From Lachnospiraceae bacterium UBA5895 (lineage in GTDB: Bacteria > Bacillota > Clostridia > Lachnospirales > Lachnospiraceae): a DNA stretch of 37,813 nucleotides. Positions within the stretch are counted from its first letter, which is position 1. Every line of letters starts with the position of its first letter. The stretch is taken from assembly GCA_002431915.1 (NCBI GenBank), contig DJEP01000050.1, forward strand, positions 18,792 through 56,604, given 5' to 3'. Under the pieces are notes generated by a model. It saw only the letters and a program-made list of their open reading frames with translations, searched no databases and was not told the DNA's origin. Made by a program: the position numbers and the translations under genes. Shown piece by piece: positions 7,186 to 15,327 of the stretch.

Positions 7186-9006
7186 ATGAGCTTTTTTGAT
7201 TTACTGAAGATGGTAGGAGGACTTGCACTGTTCCTGTATGGAATGAACCTGTTGGGGGATGGATTGTCCCGCGCCTCCGGCGGGCGCTTGGAGCGTATTC
7301 TGGAGAAGCTGACCAACAATCCGTTAAAGGCGGTGCTCATGGGTGCGGTGGTCACCGGTGTGATCCAGTCCTCTTCCGCTACCACGGTTATGGTAGTCGG
7401 TTTTGTGAATTCCGGTATTATGAGTCTGAAACAGGCAGTGGGTGTCATCATGGGTGCAAACATCGGTACTACAGTGACCTCCTGGATCTTAAGTCTGGCG
7501 GGCATTGAGAGCGATACTTTCTGGATCCGCATGCTCAAACCCAGTTCTTTTTCCCCAATCCTTGCAATCGTGGGTGTGGGTATTTTGTTATTTTCCCATA
7601 AAGATAAACTGAAAAATGCGGCAACCATTCTGTTGGGGTTTGCCATTCTGATGTTCGGTATGGACACCATGAGTGCGGCAGTGTCACCGCTTGCAAACGT
7701 GCCGGAATTTACCAATCTGCTGATTAAGTTTCAGAATCCGGTATTTGGTGTACTTGCAGGAATGATCCTGACGGCAGTGATTCAGTCATCTTCCGCGTCC
7801 GTAGGTATCTTACAGGCTTTGTGCACTACCGGAGCTGTCAGCTTCGGCGCGGCAGTGCCCATCATCATGGGACAGAATATCGGTACCTGTGTAACTGCAA
7901 TGATCTCCGGTATCGGAGCTTCCCGCAATGCAAAACGTGCGGCTCTGATCCATCTGTATTTTAATATTATCGGAACGATCCTGTTCCTTGGAGTGTTCTA
8001 TACGGTCAATGCCATTCATCCCTTTGCTTTTCTGGGAGAAGTGGCAACACCCTTTGGTATCGCGGTAGTTCACAGCTGCTTTAATATTGCGGCTACGCTG
8101 GTATTGCTTCCTTTTTCCAATGGACTGGTGAAGTTAGCATGTCTGACACTTCCTACCAACGAAGATGTGAAGCAAATGACCGAGACCGACAAGACCTTAA
8201 GCCTGCTGGATACCCGTTTTCTGGAGAATCCTGCCTATGCGGTAGAGCAGAGCAGACAGGTGGCTTCCGTTATGGCGGATAAGTCCAGAGAAGCCATGAA
8301 TTTGGCAATGGAGCTGTTACAGAATTTCGATGAAGCGAAAGCAGAGCAGGTGGCACAGATGGAGACCGATGTAGACCGGTTCGAGGATGAACTGGGAACC
8401 TATCTGGTGAAGTTAAGCTCCAAACAGCTTTCCAATAAAGACAGTGAGACTTTAAACACGATTCTGCACTGCATCGGCGATTTTGAGAGAATCTCGGATC
8501 ATGCCCGCAATATCAAGGAAGCGGCACAGGAGATGCACGACAAACAGCTGGTATTTTCCGAAAAGGCACAGGAGGAATTGAAAGTATTCGAGAGAGCGGT
8601 ACATGATATTTTGGACATTACTATAAACAGCTTTATAAACGGAGACCTGAATCTGGCAAGACAGGTGGAGCCGCTGGAGGAAGTCATCGACGGACTGAGC
8701 CTGGATGTGAAGCAGCGTCATGTGCGCAGACTTCGTAAGGGAAAATGTACCATTGAACTGGGATTCATTTTATCCGATGTTATTACGAACTTTGAACGTG
8801 TCAGTGATCACTGCTCCAACATTGCGGTCTGCCTGGTACAGGTGAATGAAGATGAATTCGACACCCATGCTTACCTGGACGAATTGCGTCAGGAAGACAA
8901 CATGGACTTCCAGGGCAAGGTGATGGCATGTCGTGAAAAATACCAGTTACCTCCCACAAAGCAGGAACGTGCTGTGGAAAAGAATGCAAAATTACTTGCG
9001 GAGTGA
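7186..9006 (+). CDS. Na/Pi cotransporter family protein with PhoU-like C-terminal domain
   Basis: A 606-residue predicted sodium-phosphate symporter of the NptA/PNaS family. The N-terminal ~310 residues are membrane-embedded and contain the two family-defining inverted repeats with motifs 'GVIQSSSATTVM' and 'AVIQSSSASVGI', each followed by an 'ANIGT/QNIGT' segment. Residues about 340-560 form a PhoU-like helical domain with 'DFERISDHARNI' and 'NFERVSDHCSNIAVCL', proposed in this family to sense or regulate. I use ATG 7186 (GAGGA seven bases upstream) rather than TTG 7180. It lies between phoU and the PhoB/PhoR pair and should provide a lower-affinity, sodium-driven alternative to Pst. Confidence 0.93.
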   Translation: MSFFDLLKMVGGLALFLYGMNLLGDGLSRASGGRLERILEKLTNNPLKAVLMGAVVTGVIQSSSATTVMVVGFVNSGIMSLKQAVGVIMGANIGTTVTSWILSLAGIESDTFWIRMLKPSSFSPILAIVGVGILLFSHKDKLKNAATILLGFAILMFGMDTMSAAVSPLANVPEFTNLLIKFQNPVFGVLAGMILTAVIQSSSASVGILQALCTTGAVSFGAAVPIIMGQNIGTCVTAMISGIGASRNAKRAALIHLYFNIIGTILFLGVFYTVNAIHPFAFLGEVATPFGIAVVHSCFNIAATLVLLPFSNGLVKLACLTLPTNEDVKQMTETDKTLSLLDTRFLENPAYAVEQSRQVASVMADKSREAMNLAMELLQNFDEAKAEQVAQMETDVDRFEDELGTYLVKLSSKQLSNKDSETLNTILHCIGDFERISDHARNIKEAAQEMHDKQLVFSEKAQEELKVFERAVHDILDITINSFINGDLNLARQVEPLEEVIDGLSLDVKQRHVRRLRKGKCTIELGFILSDVITNFERVSDHCSNIAVCLVQVNEDEFDTHAYLDELRQEDNMDFQGKVMACREKYQLPPTKQERAVEKNAKLLAE

Positions 9007-9063
9007 GGATTTACAGAGGTATAGTTAAGAAGAGAAAGCACAGTCAGAGAGGAGTGCTGTGAG

Positions 9064-9750
9064 ATGGCATTGATTTATGTAGTAGAGGATGATAAAAATA
9101 TTCAGGAGATCGAGACCTTTGCCCTGGCAAATGTGGGCTATGAGGTAAAAGGCTTTGATTCCGCCACGGATTTCTATGAGGCACTGAATGAGACCACGCC
9201 GGATCTGATTTTACTGGATATCATGCTGCCGGACGAGGACGGTCTGAGTATCGTGAAAAAACTGCGTACCAGACAGGATACGGTGCTGGTGCCGGTAATC
9301 ATGGTCACAGCGAAGACCACGGAGATCGACAAGGTAAAGGGGCTGGATCTGGGAGCGGATGATTATATTACGAAGCCCTTTGGCATCATGGAACTGATCT
9401 CCAGAGTAAAGGCAATGCTTCGCAGAAGCCAGAAGACCCAGGAGAAGGATAAGGTACTGAAGCTCGGCAATATCGTTCTGGACAGAGAGAAACATTCCGT
9501 AACGGTAGGCAAGGAGCCGGTGGAACTGACTTATAAGGAATATGAACTGTTAAAGCTTCTGATGACAAATGCCGGCATCGTGACCACCAGGGAACTGATC
9601 CTGGATCGCGTCTGGGGAATCGATTTCGAGGGAGAATCCAGAACCTTGGATATGCATATCAAGACGCTTAGGCAGAAACTGAAGGAAGAGGGCAGTCTGA
9701 TCAAGACCGTGCGTAATGTGGGATACATTATGAACGGTGAGAAAGCGTAA
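9064..9750 (+). CDS. phoB: OmpR/PhoB-family response regulator, probably the phosphate regulator
   Basis: A 228-residue transcription factor. The receiver domain (1-120) has the acidic pocket 'VVEDDKN', phospho-acceptor Asp52 in 'LILLDIMLPDEDG', the conserved Thr in 'MVTAK' and Lys104 in 'YITKPFG'. The winged-helix domain (about 130-226) shows 'LTYKEYELLKLL', 'RVWGIDFEGESRTLDMHI' and 'IKTVRNVGYIM'. The start is set by GAGAGGAG at about 9047-9054. The kinase gene begins 6 bp after its stop. Its position beside pst, phoU and a Na/Pi transporter, plus matching repeats upstream of all three transport operons, is the basis for calling it the Pho regulator (PhoP in Bacillus naming). Confidence 0.9.
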   Translation: MALIYVVEDDKNIQEIETFALANVGYEVKGFDSATDFYEALNETTPDLILLDIMLPDEDGLSIVKKLRTRQDTVLVPVIMVTAKTTEIDKVKGLDLGADDYITKPFGIMELISRVKAMLRRSQKTQEKDKVLKLGNIVLDREKHSVTVGKEPVELTYKEYELLKLLMTNAGIVTTRELILDRVWGIDFEGESRTLDMHIKTLRQKLKEEGSLIKTVRNVGYIMNGEKA

Positions 9751-9756
9751 CAGAAG

Positions 9757-11067
9757 ATGAAGAAAAAGATTAACAAGATGATGGTTCTTATTGCCACGGT
9801 GACGATCCTGCTTACCATGGTGCTGATCACGGTAGTGTATTATGATCTGTTCCGCAGGCAGGTGCTGGAGGATCTGAAAAGCTATGGTTCCCTGTTAAAA
9901 AGTTGCTCTTCGGTAGAAGAGATCGAGAAAAACGGAGTACCGGTGGAATCGGATCTGCGTCTGACACTAATCGGCAATGACGGACAGGTGTTATATGACA
10001 ATGAGGCAGATTCTGTGGCGATGGGGAACCATTTCTCCCGCCCGGAGATCCAGGAAGCCATGCGGGATGGAGAGGGCGAAGCGGTCCGTAACTCTGAGAC
10101 CCTGTCCCGGTCCACCTTTTATTATGCGATCCGTCTGGAGGATGGCAGTATTTTACGTCTGTCCAAGGATACCAGAAGCATTTACAGTATTTTTATTCAT
10201 GCATTGCCCATGATGGTGGGAATCTTTATCATGCTGTTAGTGCTGTGCATGGTGGCAGCCAGAGTGCTGACTAAGAAGCTGGTGGCTCCCATCGAGAAAC
10301 TGGCACAGAATATCGGGGAATGTACGGAGATGCAGACCTATGAGGAACTGACTCCGTTCATGGCAATGATCCGCAAGCAGCATGAGAACATTATGAAAAA
10401 TGCCAGAATGCGGCAGGAATTTAGTGCTAATGTGTCCCATGAGCTAAAGACACCGCTGACATCCATTTCCGGTTATGCGGAATTGATCGAGACCGGAATG
10501 GCTTCCGAACAGGATACGGTGCGTTTTGCCCACGGAATCCACAACAGTGCGAACCGGTTGCTTACATTAATTAATGATATTATCCGCCTGTCGGAGTTAG
10601 ACGGCACAGAAGAGGAAGCGGATACAGAACTGCTGAACCTCCATGAGATGGCAAAGAACTGCGTGGAAATGCTTTCCATGAGTGCAGAGAAACATGATGT
10701 GACCATTCAGCTTACCGGAACAGATGCTTATGTGACGGCGAACCGACAGATGATGGAGGAACTGTTGTATAATCTCTGCGATAACGCGATCCGCTATAAC
10801 AATCCCGGAGGAAGCGTGGATGTGCAGACCTGCGCCAGAGAAGGACATACCTATCTCGTGGTAAAAGACACCGGCATCGGCATCTCCAAGGAGCATCAGG
10901 AGAGGATCTTCGAGCGGTTCTACCGCGTGGACAAGAGCCGCTCCAAGTCTACCGGAGGCACCGGACTGGGGCTTGCCATTGTGAAACATATCATCGCCAA
11001 GAGCCATGCCGAACTGCAGCTTGAGAGCGAACCCGGCAAAGGAACGACGATACGCGTAATCTTCTAA
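9757..11067 (+). CDS. phoR: Sensor histidine kinase, probable PhoR
   Basis: A 436-residue membrane kinase. TM1 is about residues 8-28, a ~120-residue external domain follows (29-148), and TM2 is about 149-170. The HisKA box has phospho-acceptor His228 in 'SANVSHELKTPLTS'. The ATPase domain shows the N-box 'LLYNLCDNAIRYNNP', G1 'VKDTGIGIS', F-box 'IFERFYRVDKSRS' and G2 'GGTGLGLAIVKHI'. I see no PAS domain between TM2 and the His box, unlike E. coli PhoR, so sensing probably uses the external domain and/or PhoU. The ribosome site is weak; translation is probably coupled to phoB, whose stop is 6 bp upstream. A terminator with an inserted element follows. Confidence 0.9.
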   Translation: MKKKINKMMVLIATVTILLTMVLITVVYYDLFRRQVLEDLKSYGSLLKSCSSVEEIEKNGVPVESDLRLTLIGNDGQVLYDNEADSVAMGNHFSRPEIQEAMRDGEGEAVRNSETLSRSTFYYAIRLEDGSILRLSKDTRSIYSIFIHALPMMVGIFIMLLVLCMVAARVLTKKLVAPIEKLAQNIGECTEMQTYEELTPFMAMIRKQHENIMKNARMRQEFSANVSHELKTPLTSISGYAELIETGMASEQDTVRFAHGIHNSANRLLTLINDIIRLSELDGTEEEADTELLNLHEMAKNCVEMLSMSAEKHDVTIQLTGTDAYVTANRQMMEELLYNLCDNAIRYNNPGGSVDVQTCAREGHTYLVVKDTGIGISKEHQERIFERFYRVDKSRSKSTGGTGLGLAIVKHIIAKSHAELQLESEPGKGTTIRVIF

Positions 11068-11084
11068 AGAATTTCTAATCTCCC

Positions 11085-11272
11085 GTAGCCCCTGTCAGGG
11101 TATAAGAAACGCGGCACGCTCGTACTTTATTAGTACGATGCGCTCCTGTCGCAGAGCGTAGCGGTACATAAGCGGTCAGAGTACGACCGCAATGCGTCCC
11201 TTGGGACGCTATGGTACCGACGTCTGCTTACGGCCAGCTTAATTCTTATACCCAGCCGGGGCTACTTTTTTT
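11085..11272 (+). terminator. phoR terminator split by a structured insert
   Basis: GTAGCCCC (11085-11092) pairs with GGGGCTAC (11258-11265), followed by seven T (11266-11272). Between the arms lies the element at 11098-11253; without it the arms would close on a loop of about nine bases, an ordinary intrinsic terminator. With the insert the outer stem still closes on paired DNA and probably still terminates. Confidence 0.75.
11098..11253. repeat. Structured intergenic element with 11-bp terminal inverted repeats
   Basis: GGGTATAAGAA (11098-11108) and TTCTTATACCC (11243-11253) are perfect inverted repeats. Inside are a CGTACT/AGTACG hairpin (11121-11137), a CGCTC/GAGCG hairpin (11141-11158), and a branch closed by CGGTAC/GTACCG (11162-11167/11214-11219) holding two further hairpins, GCGGTC/GACCGC (11172-11190) and GCGTCC/GGACGC (11194-11209). 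No coding frame or tRNA features fit. The sequence is not obviously related to the 6921/21087 pair, but the plan is similar: closing stem around hairpins. Confidence 0.75.
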
Positions 11273-11291
11273 CGCAGGATTCCAGGACACA

Positions 11292-11531
11292 GAACGCCCG
11301 CGGTGGATGGGATGTCCTTTCGAGGATGTTTGTCGGAGGTGGTGACATTTTCTCGAAAAGTGCTGAAAATCAGGGTGGAGCGAACAGGACGTTCGCGACA
11401 GGCGGACGTTGCCATGGATGGCAACTGGAGCCGTGCCCGTACGGATGAGAACCGCTACTCACTTTTCGTCAGAAAATTCCCACCGGGAGACCTTACATCG
11501 AGGAAGGATATCCCATTCACGGTGGGCGTTC
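11292..11531. repeat. 240-bp element with long imperfect inverted arms
   Basis: The left end (11292-11323, starting GAACGCCC) is the near-perfect reverse complement of the right end (11498-11531), with about four mismatches and a 2-base indel over 32-34 bp. Complementarity resumes further in (ATTTTCT..CGAAAAGTG at about 11347-11363 against 11458-11477), giving arms of roughly 75 bp. The centre holds a perfect GTTGCCAT/ATGGCAAC hairpin and a CGAAC/GTTCG hairpin. An 89-codon frame (11303-11572) runs through it but begins inside one arm, has no ribosome site and is Arg/Ser-rich; I consider it non-coding. A miniature inverted-repeat mobile element or a giant hairpin RNA are both possible. Confidence 0.7.
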
Positions 11532-11544
11532 AAAATCTCTTAAT

Positions 11545-11558
11545 TGTAAGCTCTTACA
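11545..11558. promoter_or_regulatory. cre-like operator, upstream site
   Basis: TGTAAGCTCTTACA is palindromic except for its two central bases and is nearly identical to the perfect palindrome at 11674-11687. It lies about 30 bp upstream of the -35 box. Confidence 0.55.
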
Positions 11559-11587
11559 TGATAAAAAATTAACTTTCCCAAAATCTA

Positions 11588-11616
11588 TTGATAGAATTTG
11601 TTAAATAGTATACAAT
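11588..11616 (+). promoter_or_regulatory. Promoter of the hydrogenase operon
   Basis: TTGATA (11588-11593) and TACAAT (11611-11616) are separated by 17 bp and fit a housekeeping sigma promoter. Transcription should begin near 11623, leaving a leader of about 80 nt. Confidence 0.7.
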
Positions 11617-11639
11617 TACATGTGTATAAACAAAAGCAA

Positions 11640-11662
11640 AGTCGTGAAAACGACTATTTTTT
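11640..11662 (+). promoter_or_regulatory. Terminator-like hairpin in the hydrogenase leader
   Basis: AGTCGT (11640-11645) and ACGACT (11650-11655) form a stem closed by a GAAA tetraloop, followed by A and six T (11657-11662). It lies between the promoter and the first gene, so it could act as an attenuator. The stem is only 6 bp, so termination may be partial. Confidence 0.5.
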
Positions 11663-11673
11663 AAAAATAGAAA

Positions 11674-11687
11674 TGTAAGCGCTTACA
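11674..11687. promoter_or_regulatory. cre-like operator, downstream site (perfect palindrome)
   Basis: TGTAAGCGCTTACA is a perfect 14-bp palindrome that matches the catabolite-responsive element consensus bound by CcpA and related LacI-family regulators. It lies inside the transcribed leader, only seven bases before the ribosome site of the next gene, a position suited to roadblock repression. Confidence 0.65.
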
Positions 11688-11703
11688 TAGAATGGAGAAG
11701 ATC

Positions 11704-13557
11704 ATGAGCCGATTGAAGATTGCCACCCCGAATAAGGCACAGCTTACGGTAGAACACCTGTATAAAGACTTAGAGAGAAGGATCATTGCCAGCCCGCCCG
11801 GATTGTGTCCGGTGGACCTGCAGCTTTCTTTTCTGAAAATGTGTCATGCCCAGACCTGCGGTAAATGCGTGCCATGCCGTGTGGGACTGGGACAGCTGCA
11901 GAACCTGATGGAAGATGTGCTGGCAGGCAAAGCGACCCTGAAGACCCTGGATCTGATCCGAGACACCGCATCGGACATTGTGGATTCCGCAGACTGCGCC
12001 ATCGGTTACGAGGCAGCCTATATGGTACTGGACGGACTGGAAGGCTTCCGGGAGGATTATGTGTACCATATCGAGCATGGCGGCAAATGTTCCTGTCACA
12101 TTACCCAGCCGGTTCCCTGCGTGGCGCTGTGTCCCGCAGGTGTGGACATCCCCGGTTACATAGCTCTGGTGAAGGAGGAGCGTTATGCGGATGCTGTAAA
12201 ACTGATCCGCAAGGACAATCCTTTCCCGACGGCCTGTGCCCTGATCTGTGAGCATCCCTGCGAGGCAAGATGCCGCCGCAACATGATCGACAGTGCTATC
12301 AATATTCGTGGACTGAAACGTATGGCAGTGGACAACGCCAGAGCCAACACGGTTCCTGTGCCCGAGAAGGCAGAGAGCACCGGCAAAAAGGTGGCCGTCA
12401 TCGGCGGAGGCCCCGGCGGGCTGTCCGCGGCATATTATCTGGAACTGATGGGACACCATGCCGTAGTATTTGAAGAAAAGAGTAAGCTGGGCGGAATGCT
12501 GCGTTACGGAATCCCCAATTACCGTTTTCCCAGAGAGCGTCTGCAGGAGGACATTGACACCATCCTGTCCACCGGAGTGGAAGTGAAAATGAATACCAGG
12601 GTCGGCAATGGGGAAGGTGAGATCTCTTATAATAAATTACATGAGGAATACGATGCCGTCTATATTGCCATAGGTGCTCACACGGACAAAAAGATCGGCA
12701 TCGAGGGTGAGGACGCCCGCGGCGTAATGTCTGCGGTAGAAATGCTGCGCCGCATCGGCGATGATGATATGCCGGACTTTAAGGACAAGACCGTAGTCGT
12801 AGTCGGCGGCGGCAATGTAGCCATGGACTGTACCAGGTCCGCCATCCGGCTGGGAGCGAAAAAGGTGGAAATCGCCTACCGCAGAAGACAGGATGATATG
12901 ACGGCACTTCCCGAGGAAGTGGAAGGAGCCATTGCGGAGGGGGCAGAACTCTACAGCCTGAAGGCACCTCACAAGATCGAAGCCGATGAAAACGGCAATG
13001 TGACGGCGCTGTGGGTAGAACCGCAGATCATCGGTCCCATCGATGCCTGGGGACGTGCCCGCCCGATTCAGGCGGATGTGCCTCTGCTGAGAATTCCCTG
13101 TGATATTGTGGTAGTGGCAATCGGTCAGGGCATTGAGACCCGTCATTTTGAAGAGGCAGGTATCTCTGTGAAAAGAGGTACCATCACCGCTATGAGCGAC
13201 AGTGAGGTCAAGGATGTCCACGGCGTATTTGCCGGAGGCGACTGCGTGACCGGCCCGGCTACCGTGATCCGTGCCATTGCTGCCGGAAAAGTAGCCGCTG
13301 CCAATATCGATGAGTATCTGGGGTATCACCATGTGGTGCCCTGCGATGTGGAGATCCCCCCGGTATCCTATGAAGACAAGGAACCCTGCGGACGGATCCG
13401 GCTGAGTGAAAAAGAAGCCGGAGAGCGCAAGACGAATTTTGATGCTTTCGAATGCGGCATGACGAAGCAGGAAGCCTGTCAGGAAGCAGGCAGATGCTTA
13501 CGCTGCGACAAATACGGTTACGGAAGCTTAAAGGGCGACCGTGCAACCATCTGGTAA
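11704..13557 (+). CDS. NuoF-tail/GltD-like iron-sulfur flavoprotein, electron-input subunit of the hydrogenase
   Basis: A 617-residue oxidoreductase that appears to be a fusion. Residues about 40-130 match the C-terminal 4Fe-4S domain of NuoF/HydB-type subunits ('CGKCVPCRVGLGQL'), without the NuoF FMN/NADH domain. Residues about 140-600 match the small subunit of glutamate synthase (GltD/NfnB-like): Cys clusters 'CVALCPAGVDIPGY' and 'CEHPCEARCRR', an FAD site 'IGGGPGGLSAAYYL', and a second dinucleotide site 'VVGGGNVAMDC' followed by 'YRRRQDDM', whose arginines usually favour NADPH. The C-terminus has 'CLRCDKYG'. I prefer ATG 11704 (GGAG six bases upstream) to ATG 11692. It is 15 bp ahead of hydA, so it probably passes electrons between NAD(P)H and that hydrogenase. 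Bifurcation is possible but not shown. Confidence 0.85.
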   Translation: MSRLKIATPNKAQLTVEHLYKDLERRIIASPPGLCPVDLQLSFLKMCHAQTCGKCVPCRVGLGQLQNLMEDVLAGKATLKTLDLIRDTASDIVDSADCAIGYEAAYMVLDGLEGFREDYVYHIEHGGKCSCHITQPVPCVALCPAGVDIPGYIALVKEERYADAVKLIRKDNPFPTACALICEHPCEARCRRNMIDSAINIRGLKRMAVDNARANTVPVPEKAESTGKKVAVIGGGPGGLSAAYYLELMGHHAVVFEEKSKLGGMLRYGIPNYRFPRERLQEDIDTILSTGVEVKMNTRVGNGEGEISYNKLHEEYDAVYIAIGAHTDKKIGIEGEDARGVMSAVEMLRRIGDDDMPDFKDKTVVVVGGGNVAMDCTRSAIRLGAKKVEIAYRRRQDDMTALPEEVEGAIAEGAELYSLKAPHKIEADENGNVTALWVEPQIIGPIDAWGRARPIQADVPLLRIPCDIVVVAIGQGIETRHFEEAGISVKRGTITAMSDSEVKDVHGVFAGGDCVTGPATVIRAIAAGKVAAANIDEYLGYHHVVPCDVEIPPVSYEDKEPCGRIRLSEKEAGERKTNFDAFECGMTKQEACQEAGRCLRCDKYGYGSLKGDRATIW

Positions 13558-13572
13558 AAAGAGGAGCAAACA

Positions 13573-15327
13573 ATGGGCGAGAAAATGATAAACCTTACAA
13601 TAGACGGCATACAACTGCAGGTTCCGGAGGGAACCAGCGTCATGAGTGCGGCAGCAGGTATCGGGATCGAAGTACCCCATCTGTGCTTTTTGAAAGACAT
13701 CAATGAGATCAGTGCCTGCAAGGTCTGCGTGGTGGAAGTGCAGGGAAAAAGCAAGCTGATCACTGCCTGCAACAGTCCGGTGGAAGAGGGGATGATAGTG
13801 TTTACCAACTCTCCGAAGGTACGTCGTGTGCGCAAGACCAACGTGGAACTGATTCTGTCCCAGCATGACTGTCACTGTGCAACCTGTGTCAGGAGCCGCA
13901 ACTGTAATTTACAGCAGATCTCCAATGATCTGGGAATTTTGGAAGTACCTTTTACCGAGGAAGTTCCCGAGACACCATGGGATCATTCCTTCCCCCTGAT
14001 CCGGGATTCCAGAAAATGTATCAAATGCATGCGTTGCGTACAGATCTGTGATAAAGTGCAGGCCATGCATGTCTGGGATGTGCAGAACACCGGATCCCGT
14101 ACCACGGTGGATGTGGCGGACAACAAGACCATCGACTGCTCCGACTGCACACTGTGCGGACAGTGCATTACTCATTGTCCCACCGGAGCATTGCGGGAGC
14201 GCGACGATACTTACAAGGCTTTCGAGGCACTGGCGGATCCCGGGAAAATCACCGTAGTCCAGGTGGCACCGGCGGTGAGATGCGCATGGGGGGAGGAACT
14301 GGGACTGCGTGGAGAGGATGCTTCCGAGGGTAAAATGGTGGCAGCGTTGAAGCGCATTGGTTTTGACTATGTATTCGATACCAATTTTGCGGCGGATCTG
14401 ACCATTATGGAGGAGGGAAGCGAACTGCTGGAGCGGCTGGATAACTCCCGAAAATACGCATGGCCCATGTTTACCTCCTGCTGTCCCGGCTGGGTGAGTT
14501 TTGTATCCAAAAAATATCCCGAATACCTGCGAAATCTGTCTACAGCAAAATCTCCCCAGCAGATGTTCGGTGCCATGGCGAAGACTTACTTTGCACAGAA
14601 AAAAGGAATCGATCCGGACAATATCTGCTGTATTTCCATCATGCCCTGTGTCTCAAAAAAGAGAGAGGCCTCTCTTTCTTATATGAAGAGTGCCGGAGCG
14701 GGACAGGATGTGGATATCGTACTGACCACGAGAGAATTCGTGCGGATGATCCGCGCTGAGCATATTAATACCTGGTTTTTAAAGGAGCAGGCTTTTGATT
14801 CTCCTTTGGGAGAAAGCACCGGAGCCGGAGTGATCTTCGGAGTCACCGGCGGTGTCATGGAAGCAGCCCTTCGTACTGCCTATGCGGTAGTGGAAGGGAA
14901 GAATCCGAAAGCGGATGCTTTCAAAGCGGTCAGAGGAAAAGACGGTAGAAGAGAAGCGGATTTTGTACTGGGTGACAAGACCCTGCACACCTGCACCGTC
15001 AGCGGACTGGCGAATGCGGAGCGGCTGATGGAGGATATCAAGGCAGGAAGGGTATCGTATGATTTCGTGGAAGTCATGGCCTGTCCCGGCGGCTGCGTCG
15101 GAGGCGGCGGACAGCCCATCCACGATGGCTGTGAATTCGCGGCAAAGCGAGGCGACACCCTGTATCGTCTGGACAGTGAGAGAAAGCTTCGTTTCTCCCA
15201 CGAGAATCCCGAGGTACAGAAGACCTACGAAGAATTCCTGGGCAAGCCTTTAAGCCGTACCGCTCACAAGCTCCTGCATTCCGAGCATGTGAACGAACTG
15301 TATTTCGAGACACATAACTATTTGTAA
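13573..15327 (+). CDS. hydA: [FeFe] hydrogenase, group A, catalytic subunit
   Basis: A 584-residue cytoplasmic hydrogenase that makes or consumes H2. Domains in order: [2Fe-2S] ferredoxin-like (Cys38, 49, 52, 66), His-ligated [4Fe-4S] (His98, Cys102, 105, 111), two [4Fe-4S] clusters ('CIKCMRCVQIC' at 149-159 and 'CTLCGQCITHC' at 192-202), then the H-cluster domain. All three H-cluster signatures are intact: TSCCPGW (301-307), 'MPCVSKKRE' (357-365) and 'EVMACPGGCVGGGGQP' (500-515). A C-terminal small-subunit-like tail ends in 'HNYL'. GAGGAG precedes ATG 13573. The maturases HydEFG are not in this window. The operon is likely under carbon control through the palindromes upstream. Confidence 0.96.
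   Translation: MGEKMINLTIDGIQLQVPEGTSVMSAAAGIGIEVPHLCFLKDINEISACKVCVVEVQGKSKLITACNSPVEEGMIVFTNSPKVRRVRKTNVELILSQHDCHCATCVRSRNCNLQQISNDLGILEVPFTEEVPETPWDHSFPLIRDSRKCIKCMRCVQICDKVQAMHVWDVQNTGSRTTVDVADNKTIDCSDCTLCGQCITHCPTGALRERDDTYKAFEALADPGKITVVQVAPAVRCAWGEELGLRGEDASEGKMVAALKRIGFDYVFDTNFAADLTIMEEGSELLERLDNSRKYAWPMFTSCCPGWVSFVSKKYPEYLRNLSTAKSPQQMFGAMAKTYFAQKKGIDPDNICCISIMPCVSKKREASLSYMKSAGAGQDVDIVLTTREFVRMIRAEHINTWFLKEQAFDSPLGESTGAGVIFGVTGGVMEAALRTAYAVVEGKNPKADAFKAVRGKDGRREADFVLGDKTLHTCTVSGLANAERLMEDIKAGRVSYDFVEVMACPGGCVGGGGQPIHDGCEFAAKRGDTLYRLDSERKLRFSHENPEVQKTYEEFLGKPLSRTAHKLLHSEHVNELYFETHNYL

Noticed and set aside
11098..11253. Cloverleaf-like fold as a tRNA or tmRNA
   Set aside because: No T-loop consensus, acceptor stem or CCA end; the stems do not match tRNA arm lengths.
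11303..11572. 89-codon frame in the 240-bp inverted-repeat element as a gene
   Set aside because: It begins inside one inverted arm, lacks a ribosome site and reads through the other arm; better explained as structure.
11545..11687. Repeated TGTAAG-type palindromes as a CRISPR fragment
   Set aside because: Only two copies, 129 bp apart, palindromic and flanking a promoter; no spacers or cas genes.
11770..13332. Two minus-strand frames opposite the GltD-like flavoprotein
   Set aside because: The plus-strand protein has clear FAD, nucleotide and Fe-S motifs; the antisense frames have no starts with ribosome sites.
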